Of a stretch of 64,000 nt of DNA, positions 58,129-64,000 are shown one piece after another. The stretch is from NCBI RefSeq assembly GCF_037201975.1, contig NZ_CP147520.1, positions 2,046,001-2,110,000 on the forward strand. The letters are read 5' to 3'. Made by a program: the position numbers and the translations under genes. Below the pieces are notes generated by a model, which saw only the letters and a list, made by a program, of their open reading frames with translations, did not search any database and had not been told where the DNA came from. Every line of letters starts with the position of its first letter. Position 1 is the stretch's first letter. The DNA is from Streptomyces sp. TG1A-60. Its GTDB lineage: Bacteria > Actinomycetota > Actinomycetes > Streptomycetales > Streptomycetaceae.

Positions 58129-58998
58129 TCAACGTGCAGCGATTTCCAGCCACTTGGCGTCGATCTCGCCCTCGGCCACGATCACCGCGGGGCCGGTCAT
58201 CTCGATCTCGCCGTCCGGCCGTTCGGCGATCACGAGGGTGCCGCCGGGCACATCGACGGCGTACGTCGCCGGGGCGCCCGTCACGGCCGGGTCGGCGCCG
58301 TCCCGGCGGGCGGCGGCCACGGCGACGGCGCATGCGCCCGTGCCGCAGGAGCGGGTCTCGCCGGAGCCGCGTTCATGGACGCGCATCGCGACGTGCCGGG
58401 GGCCCCGGACGACGACGAACTCGACGTTGACCCCGTCCGGGTACGCGGAGGCGGGGCTGAAGAGCGGCGCCGCGTACAGGGTCCCGGCGTCGTCGAGATC
58501 GTCCACGAAGGCGACCGCGTGCGGGTTGCCCATGTTCACGTTCCGCGCGGGCCAGCTGCGCTCCCCCACGCTCACCGTGACATCCCCTTCGGAGAACCGC
58601 GCGCTGCCCATGCCGACCGTGACGTCACCGTCCTTGTCGATGTGGACGCTCTTCACGCCCGCACGCGTGGCAATGGCGACATCACCCCCGCTGACATGTC
58701 CGGCGTGCTGGAGATAGCGGGCGAACACCCGGACGCCGTTGCCGCACATCTCGGCGATCGACCCGTCGCCGTTGCGGTAGTCCATGAACCACTCCGCCTC
58801 GGCCGCCATCTCCTCGGCCTCGGGGTGCGCGGCGGACCGTACGACGTGCAGGACGCCGTCGGCCCCGATGCCCGCGCGCCGGTCGCACAGGGCGGCGACG
58901 GCGGCCGGGGAGAGGTCGATGACGTTCTCGGGGTCGGGGAGGATCACGAAGTCGTTCTCGGTCCCGTGACCCTTGAGGAAGGCGATCCGCGTGCTCAT
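58129..58998 (-). CDS. dapF: Diaminopimelate epimerase
   Basis: A 289-residue cytoplasmic enzyme converting LL- to meso-diaminopimelate for lysine and, in actinobacteria, peptidoglycan. The two catalytic cysteines are ~84 in MCGNGVRVFARY and ~217 in SCGTGACAVAVA; the N-terminal KGHGTENDFVILPDP is also typical. ATG at 58998. It is intact and core. Confidence 0.96.
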   Translation of the reverse strand: MSTRIAFLKGHGTENDFVILPDPENVIDLSPAAVAALCDRRAGIGADGVLHVVRSAAHPEAEEMAAEAEWFMDYRNGDGSIAEMCGNGVRVFARYLQHAGHVSGGDVAIATRAGVKSVHIDKDGDVTVGMGSARFSEGDVTVSVGERSWPARNVNMGNPHAVAFVDDLDDAGTLYAAPLFSPASAYPDGVNVEFVVVRGPRHVAMRVHERGSGETRSCGTGACAVAVAAARRDGADPAVTGAPATYAVDVPGGTLVIAERPDGEIEMTGPAVIVAEGEIDAKWLEIAAR

Positions 58999-59044
58999 TC
59001 CTCGATCGTACGGGCTGGGTACGACAGCATGTCCGGACCGGGCC

Positions 59045-59599
59045 TCAGCGCAGCCGGGCCACCCGCCACACGGCCAGGAAGGCCACCGCGGCGAGCACCA
59101 GGGCGTACGCCAGCACGAGCCGCCAGTCCGGACGGCGGCCGGAGCCGCGCTGGGGCAGGCCGGGCCATGTGTGACCCACGCGGCGGGCTGCCATCATGCC
59201 CCAGCCGGCCGCGGTGGAGCAGATCAGCAGACCGAGCATGGCGACCACGGCGCCACCGTCCCCGAACTCGAAGGCGAGCGGGAAGGCGAACATCAGGGAG
59301 CCGACGGCGGCGAGGCCCACGATGGGCGCGAGCTGCCACAGCCGCAGCCTGCGCTGCGGGCGCAGCTCGACCTCGACCTCCGGCCCGGACATCTCGTCCG
59401 GTTCCGGTCCGTCGTCACTCACACCGCCGGAAGGCTGGTCCTCGGGACCGTCGGGGCTCAGCGGGTCACCGTCGGAATCCAGTGCGTACCCCTCGGTAAC
59501 CAGCTGTTCCGTGTCCTCCGCGGTGTCGTGCTCCGCGCCTTGTGCGGTGTCGCGAGGGCCGGCCTCCATCGCCACGCGCCCTCCCAACTCGGACTCCAC
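59045..59599 (-). CDS. Membrane protein of unknown function
   Basis: A 184-residue protein with an acidic, Asp/Glu/Pro-rich ~80-residue N-terminus, then three hydrophobic segments (LAPIVGLAAVGSLMFAFPLAF, a second after EFGDGG, and a last LVLAYALVLAAVAFLAVWRV) with basic loops. No motif identifies it. It sits between dapF and miaA, all minus strand. Confidence 0.7.
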   Translation of the reverse strand: MESELGGRVAMEAGPRDTAQGAEHDTAEDTEQLVTEGYALDSDGDPLSPDGPEDQPSGGVSDDGPEPDEMSGPEVEVELRPQRRLRLWQLAPIVGLAAVGSLMFAFPLAFEFGDGGAVVAMLGLLICSTAAGWGMMAARRVGHTWPGLPQRGSGRRPDWRLVLAYALVLAAVAFLAVWRVARLR

Positions 59600-59677
59600 T
59601 TGGTCGATCGAAGCTCGATGATGGCACGCCCCCGGAGGCCGGGATGGCCGCCGGGGCGACCCGATGCAATGACGTGA

Positions 59678-60616
59678 TCAGGCTGTGACCGGTCGTTCGA
59701 TCAACGTCAGGGCGAGCCGCGGGAGTTCCGTCAGGTCGGCGAGCCCTCCCTTGAACCAATGCACCCGCGGGTCGCGTCTGAACCATGAATCCTGACGGCG
59801 CGCGAAGCGCTTGGTGGCACGGACCGTCTCGGCACGCGCCTCGTCCATGGTGCACTGCCCGGCGAGCGCGGCGAGGACCTGCTGGTAGCCGAGCGCACGC
59901 GACGCCGTACGCCCCTCGCGCAATCCCTGCGCCGTAAGCGAGCGCACTTCGTCGACGAGTCCGGCGTCCCACATGCGGTCGACACGGCGGGTGATGCGCT
60001 CGTCGAGTTCGGGGCGTGCCACGTCGACGCCGATCTGGACGGTGTCGTAGACCGAGTCATGGCCCGGCAGGTTCGCCGTGAACGGCTTCCCGGTGATCTC
60101 GATCACTTCGAGGGCGCGGACGACACGGCGGCCGTTGCTGGGCAGGATGGCGTGCGCGGCCTCGGGGTCGGCGGCGGCGAGCCGGGCATGGAGCGCTCCG
60201 GAGCCGCGCAGCGTCAGCTCCTCCTCCAGGCGGGCGCGAACGTCGGGGTCGGTGCCGGGGAACTCCAGGTTGTCGACGGCTCCGCGAACGTACAGTCCTG
60301 AGCCGCCCACCAGGATCGGCCAGCGACCCTCGGCGAGCAGGGCGTCGATGCGCGCACGGGCGAGCCGCTGGTACTCGGCGACGCTGGCGGTGGCCGTGAC
60401 GTCCCAGATGTCCAGGAGATGGTGCGGGACTCCGTCGCGCTCGCAGGGGGTCAGCTTGGCGGTGCCGATGTCCATCCCCCGGTAGAGCTGCATGGAATCG
60501 GCGTTGACGACCTCGCCGCCGAGGCACTGGGCCAGAAAGACACCCAGATCGGACTTTCCGGCCGCGGTCGGTCCGACGACGGCGATGACCCGCGGAGGGG
60601 GAACTGCGCTACTCAC
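59678..60616 (-). CDS. miaA: tRNA dimethylallyltransferase
   Basis: A 312-residue enzyme adding a dimethylallyl group to A37 of tRNAs reading UNN codons. The P-loop is GPTAAGKSD (residues 15-23), followed by NADSMQLYRGMDIGTAK, LVGGSGLYVRG and RVVRALEVIEITGKP, all family signatures. The start is the GTG at 60616 (VSSAVPPPRV). The open frame continues upstream to 62332 through non-coding strand, so length alone misleads. With miaB it makes ms2i6A. Confidence 0.96.
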   Translation of the reverse strand: MSSAVPPPRVIAVVGPTAAGKSDLGVFLAQCLGGEVVNADSMQLYRGMDIGTAKLTPCERDGVPHHLLDIWDVTATASVAEYQRLARARIDALLAEGRWPILVGGSGLYVRGAVDNLEFPGTDPDVRARLEEELTLRGSGALHARLAAADPEAAHAILPSNGRRVVRALEVIEITGKPFTANLPGHDSVYDTVQIGVDVARPELDERITRRVDRMWDAGLVDEVRSLTAQGLREGRTASRALGYQQVLAALAGQCTMDEARAETVRATKRFARRQDSWFRRDPRVHWFKGGLADLTELPRLALTLIERPVTA

Positions 60617-60797
60617 CGCCCCAGTCTCGCAAATGCCGAAGCCTCTTCTCGAACGAGCTCCGTGACGCGAGGGGGCCCAGGTCGTTGCGTGTTGCGAGTC
60701 CGAAGCGCCGGTTTCGAGTACCGGCGGCCCGGGTGACGCAATGGGACGCTCCGGGAGAGCGCGGGAATTAGACCGCATGATTAGCATTGAGGTTGAT

Positions 60798-61079
60798 ATG
60801 GGCGTTTTTTCACTGTTTCGTCGCAAGGTGAAGGCCGCGGAAGAGGCCACCGTGACGGCATCCGCGCCGACCGCCGAGACCGAGACGGAGGAGTCGGAGG
60901 AAGCGAAGGGATCGACTGAAGCTGCCCAGTCCGAGACCGAGACCAAGGCCGCGACGGAGGACAAGTCGCCGGAGCCCTCGGTGGAGGGCGCCGACGAGGC
61001 GGACGACGTGGAGATCCCCAAGCAGCAGACCGCCGACCAGGCCGCCGACAACGAGGCCAGTGAGGGCGCCCGCAAGTAA
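60798..61079 (+). CDS. Small acidic protein
   Basis: A 93-residue protein starting MGVFSLFRRKVKAA, then almost entirely Glu/Ala/Thr/Ser-rich and probably disordered. The ATG at 60798 was chosen for the GAGG before it. No known function. The following gene is 24 bp further on the same strand, so they may be cotranscribed. Confidence 0.6.
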   Translation: MGVFSLFRRKVKAAEEATVTASAPTAETETEESEEAKGSTEAAQSETETKAATEDKSPEPSVEGADEADDVEIPKQQTADQAADNEASEGARK

Positions 61080-61103
61080 CTGACCCGCGCGGGAAGGTGA
61101 ACC

Positions 61104-61433
61104 ATGGGTCTGCTGGATAATGTGAAATCCAAACTCTCCCCGGCCAAGGACAAGGTCTCGCACCTCGCACAGAAGCACGAGGACAAGATCCAGCACGGTC
61201 TCGACAAGGCCGCGCACACGGTCGACAGGAAGACCAAGGGCAAGTACAGCGACAGGATCCAGTCGGGCACGGGCAAGGCGAGGCACGCCATGGACCGACT
61301 CGCGCACAAGGGCGAGGACGGCGGCCACACACCCCCGCCTCCGGGCGGCGGCCACACACCCCCGTCTCCGGGCGGCGGCCACACACCCCCGTCTCCGGGC
61401 GGCGGCACCACGCCGCCGCCTCCGGCTTCCTGA
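61104..61433 (+). CDS. MT0933-type antitoxin homologue
   Basis: A 109-residue protein. The first ~72 residues (MGLLDNVKSKLSPAKDKVSH, then DKIQHGLDKAAHTVDRKT) match the MT0933-like family, named as antitoxin in Mycobacterium but widely kept in Streptomyces without a toxin partner. The C-terminus has three GGGHTPPxP copies (27 bp each) and a last GGGTTPPPP, apparently from slippage. No toxin gene is adjacent. Confidence 0.75.
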   Translation: MGLLDNVKSKLSPAKDKVSHLAQKHEDKIQHGLDKAAHTVDRKTKGKYSDRIQSGTGKARHAMDRLAHKGEDGGHTPPPPGGGHTPPSPGGGHTPPSPGGGTTPPPPAS

Positions 61434-61446
61434 ACACCTGCACATC

Positions 61447-61489
61447 GGCGGACGGCCGCGGAGGCACAACGGGCTCCCGGCCGTCCGCC
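61447..61489. terminator. Bidirectional terminator between convergent genes
   Basis: A 12-bp stem, GGCGGACGGCCG (61447-61458) with CGGCCGTCCGCC (61478-61489), between the antitoxin homologue and the next minus-strand gene. Confidence 0.8.
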
Positions 61490-61512
61490 GTGTCCGTGTC
61501 CTGGGACGTCTT

Positions 61513-62229
61513 CTACGACCAGGCCGCCACGACGTAGCCCACGCCGTACGGCGCCTCGTCGTACAGGAGCCTCCCGTCCAGGCCGGCGTCCTCGGCGGCG
61601 CCGGCCAGGACCTGCCAGGGGGTGCGGCCGGAGGCCTTCAGCTCGCCTGCGAGCCCGGTGTCCAGCGCCTTCAGGGCCGCGACGTCCGCGGTGGCGAGGG
61701 CACACACGATCTCCGCGTCGAAGTCGGCCGCGCGGTCGTCCAGGTACCCCGGGGCCTTCACCGTCCGGCATGCGCTGGCGTCGCCCATCACCAGCAGGGC
61801 CAGCCGCTCGGCCGCCCCGGCGATGTCCCGTCCGACATGGATACACCGCTCGAGGGCGAGTGGTTCCGCCACGCCCAGCGCTTCCATGGGCACGTCGGCC
61901 CAGTCGCCATGGTCGAGGAGCCAGGCGGCGACGGCGAGGGAAGCGGGCAGCTCGGCCACCAGGTCCGCCGCGTCTGTCGTGCCGCCGCGTCCGAGGCGGA
62001 CGTCGAGGTCCACGCCGAAGCCCCGGAACGAACCGCGCGAGCCCTCCGGGTACCGCCCGTCCTGCCCGGCGGGGCCCACGACCACCAGCCGGTCGGGCCG
62101 GGCGGCGGCGAGCACCCGGAGCGCGTCCGCACACGCTTCCCGTGCCGACTCCAGCTCGGGCGCGGCCCCCGCGGCGAGCTCGGGGACGAGCAGCGGAGGG
62201 CAGGGGCAGACGGCGGCGGCTACAAGCAT
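61513..62229 (-). CDS. Class III extradiol dioxygenase-like protein
   Basis: About 238 residues starting MLVAAAVCPCPPLLVPELAA; the ATG at 62229 is preferred over an upstream GTG. The order PCPPLL..., GFGVDLDVRLG, LLVMGDASACRT and the C-terminal LLYDEAPYGVGYVVAAW resembles the LigB-like fold, but the metal-binding residues are not all recognisable, so enzyme activity is uncertain. It lies between the antitoxin homologue and miaB. Confidence 0.7.
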   Translation of the reverse strand: MLVAAAVCPCPPLLVPELAAGAAPELESAREACADALRVLAAARPDRLVVVGPAGQDGRYPEGSRGSFRGFGVDLDVRLGRGGTTDAADLVAELPASLAVAAWLLDHGDWADVPMEALGVAEPLALERCIHVGRDIAGAAERLALLVMGDASACRTVKAPGYLDDRAADFDAEIVCALATADVAALKALDTGLAGELKASGRTPWQVLAGAAEDAGLDGRLLYDEAPYGVGYVVAAWS

Positions 62230-62374
62230 GATCCGCAGGGTAGCTCTTGCCGCCACCGGTGACAGTCGCGCCCTTCACGGCGTGCGGGGAACCGCGCGAA
62301 CAACCCCCACGCACCCGCGGCCCGCGAACCACGGCAGCGACCGAGCTGGACCCGGTATCCGGGCCGGAGTCCGG

Positions 62375-63907
62375 TCAGTGGCCGCCACAGCCGCCGGTCG
62401 CCGCCACCGGCAGCGGCTCCGGGACGCCGATCTTCGGCAGGCCGAGCAGGACGCCCGCCGGCTTGTCCGCCGGGGTCGCGTTGCGCTTCTCCCAGGCGTC
62501 GCCCGCGCGCGTGCGGACGACGTCGAGGACCGTGCCCTCCGCGAGGAGGTGGTGCGGGGCGGCGTAGGTGATCGCGACGGTCACGACGTCACCGGGGCGG
62601 ACTTCCCGGTCGGGCTTGGTGAAGTGCACGAGGCGGTTGTCGGGGGCGCGGCCGGAGAGGCGGTGGGTGGCGCCGTCCTTGCGGCCCTCGCCCGCGGCGA
62701 CCATGAGCTCCAGGGTGCGGCCGACCTGCTTCTTGTTCTCCTCCCAGGAGATCTCCTCCTGAAGGGCGACGAGCCGCTCGTAGCGCTTCTGGACGACCTC
62801 CTTGGGGATCTGGTTCTCCATGGTGGCCGCTGGCGTGCCGGGACGCTTGGAGTACTGGAAGGTGAACGCCTGTGTGAAGCGGGCCTCGCGCACCACGTGC
62901 ATCGTCTGCTCGAAGTCCTCCTCGGTCTCGCCGGGGAAGCCCACGATGATGTCGGTGGTGATGGCCGCGTGCGGGATGGAGGCGCGGACCTTCTCGATGA
63001 TCCCCAGGTAGCGCTCCTGACGGTACGAGCGGCGCATGGCCTTGAGGATCGTGTCCGATCCGGACTGGAGCGGCATGTGCAACTGCGGCATCACGTTCGG
63101 TGTCTCCGCCATGGCCGCGATCACGTCGTCGGTGAAGTCGCGGGGGTGCGGGGAGGTGAAGCGGACCCGCTCCAGACCGTCGATCTTCCCGCAGGCCCGC
63201 AGCAGCTTGCTGAACGCCTCGCGGTCGCCGATGTCGCTGCCGTACGCGTTCACGTTCTGGCCGAGCAGGGTGATCTCGGAGACGCCCTCGGCGACCAGGG
63301 CCTCGATCTCGGCGAGGATATCGCCGGTGCGGCGGTCCTTCTCCTTGCCGCGCAGGGCCGGGACGATGCAGAAGGTGCAGGTGTTGTTGCAGCCGACGGA
63401 GATGGAGACCCAGGCCGCGTAGGCGCTCTCGCGGCGGGTCGGCAGCGTGGAGGGGAAGGCCTCCAGGGACTCGGCGATCTCGACCTGGGCCTCGTCCCGG
63501 ACGCGGGCGCGCTCCAGCAGGACGGGCAGCTTGCCGATGTTGTGCGTGCCGAAGACGACGTCCACCCAGGGCGCCTTCTTGACGATGGTGTCCCGGTCCT
63601 TCTGTGCCAGACAGCCGCCGACGGCGATCTGCATGCCCGGGCGGGCGGTCTTCATCGGGGCGAGCCGGCCAAGATTGCCGTAGAGGCGGTTGTCGGCGTT
63701 CTCGCGTACGGCGCAGGTGTTGAAGACGACGACATCGGCGTCGCCCTCACCGGCGCCCTCAGGCGCGCGCACATAGCCGGCCTCCTCCAGGAGACCGGAC
63801 AGCCGCTCGGAGTCGTGGACGTTCATTTGACATCCATAAGTCCGGACTTCGTAACTCTTGGATCCTTGGACGTCCACTGCCGGGCTCCGGTCGCTGCTGC
63901 TGGTCAT
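62375..63907 (-). CDS. miaB: tRNA-2-methylthio-N6-dimethylallyladenosine synthase
   Basis: A 510-residue radical-SAM methylthiotransferase acting on i6A37 made by MiaA. The N-terminal cluster region has [14 protein letters not shown] and NTCAVRENA; the radical SAM site CNNTCTFC near 173 is CxxxCxx[11 protein letters not shown] and [11 protein letters not shown] follow; the TRAM domain is C-terminal. ATG at 63907. Full length and intact. Confidence 0.96.
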   Translation of the reverse strand: MTSSSDRSPAVDVQGSKSYEVRTYGCQMNVHDSERLSGLLEEAGYVRAPEGAGEGDADVVVFNTCAVRENADNRLYGNLGRLAPMKTARPGMQIAVGGCLAQKDRDTIVKKAPWVDVVFGTHNIGKLPVLLERARVRDEAQVEIAESLEAFPSTLPTRRESAYAAWVSISVGCNNTCTFCIVPALRGKEKDRRTGDILAEIEALVAEGVSEITLLGQNVNAYGSDIGDREAFSKLLRACGKIDGLERVRFTSPHPRDFTDDVIAAMAETPNVMPQLHMPLQSGSDTILKAMRRSYRQERYLGIIEKVRASIPHAAITTDIIVGFPGETEEDFEQTMHVVREARFTQAFTFQYSKRPGTPAATMENQIPKEVVQKRYERLVALQEEISWEENKKQVGRTLELMVAAGEGRKDGATHRLSGRAPDNRLVHFTKPDREVRPGDVVTVAITYAAPHHLLAEGTVLDVVRTRAGDAWEKRNATPADKPAGVLLGLPKIGVPEPLPVAATGGCGGH

Positions 63908-64000
63908 GGGTCTAGGGTAGGCGTTCCCGGAAGGAGCTCGGCCCGGCGTTCCCCCGGCACCCGCCCTGCCTCACGGGCTTCCTCACGGTGACGTCGAACT

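Noticed and set aside
59678..62332. An 884-codon minus-strand frame that could be taken as a giant MiaA fusion.
   Set aside because: Only the last 312 codons are MiaA. The upstream part is the complement of the small acidic protein and antitoxin homologue genes and the gap around them; a GTG start for MiaA is present at 60616.

Overview
The window is chromosomal DNA of a Streptomyces or close relative. GC is very high, third codon positions are almost all G/C, GTG and TTG starts are common, and the gene order from about 22 kb onward (recQ-like helicase, rnhB, nrdJ-nrdR, lexA, hflX, rshA, dapF, miaA, miaB) matches, from memory, the S. coelicolor SCO5787-SCO5815 neighbourhood. It splits into an accessory island (about 1-22,200) and a conserved core (about 22,200-64,000) that carries its own later insertions.

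Island. At the left edge is a frameshifted 5' end of an N-6 DNA methylase-like gene. It is followed by a three-repeat CRISPR (728-878) read leftward from a leader/promoter shared with a rightward type I-E operon: cas3, cas8e, cse2, cas7e, cas5e, cas6e. cas1 and cas2 are absent. cas8e is broken twice. A 1735-bp IS5-family element with 87-bp inverted repeats, a 3-bp target duplication and a passenger gene sits in codon 76 of the longest reading, and a one-base G-run frameshift lies further on. Sixteen bases after cas6e begins an array of about 148 repeats (10,697-19,707) with strongly diverged repeats and many families of similar, non-identical spacers, some in duplicated ordered blocks. After it comes a complete RecQ-type helicase gene on the minus strand. 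The island ends inside a second RecQ-type gene on the plus strand that has lost its first ~140 codons.

Core. 24-34 kb carries a conserved hypothetical, a small hypothetical, RNase HII, a divergent TetR/MFS pair with palindromic operators, a DUF4173 membrane protein, ADP-ribosylglycohydrolase, histidine phosphatase, a DUF4937-type protein and a TerD protein. 34-41 kb is a DNA precursor and SOS block: class II ribonucleotide reductase nrdJ with its repressor nrdR, lexA with an SOS box, and a DinG-type helicase. 41.5-46.3 kb is an NRPS-independent siderophore cluster (aminotransferase, frameshifted IucA/IucC synthetase, acetyltransferase). 46.6-48.2 kb holds a secreted trypsin-like protease and a duplicated fragment of its 3' end. 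48.3-51.9 kb holds two group II introns head to tail, one with an intact reverse transcriptase and one with a frameshifted one, followed by a diverged tandem repeat. 52.3-63.9 kb returns to core genes: hflX, an M1 metallopeptidase, rshA, dapF, a membrane protein, miaA, two small proteins including an MT0933-type antitoxin homologue, a dioxygenase-like protein and miaB.

Taken together, the CRISPR effector should be unable to recognise targets (no intact Cas8e) or acquire spacers (no Cas1-Cas2), although Cas6e and the array look able to make crRNA. Three of the frameshifts are explained by one missing G/C in a short homopolymer, so consensus error must be excluded before calling those genes dead. 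The IS insertion is not open to that doubt.
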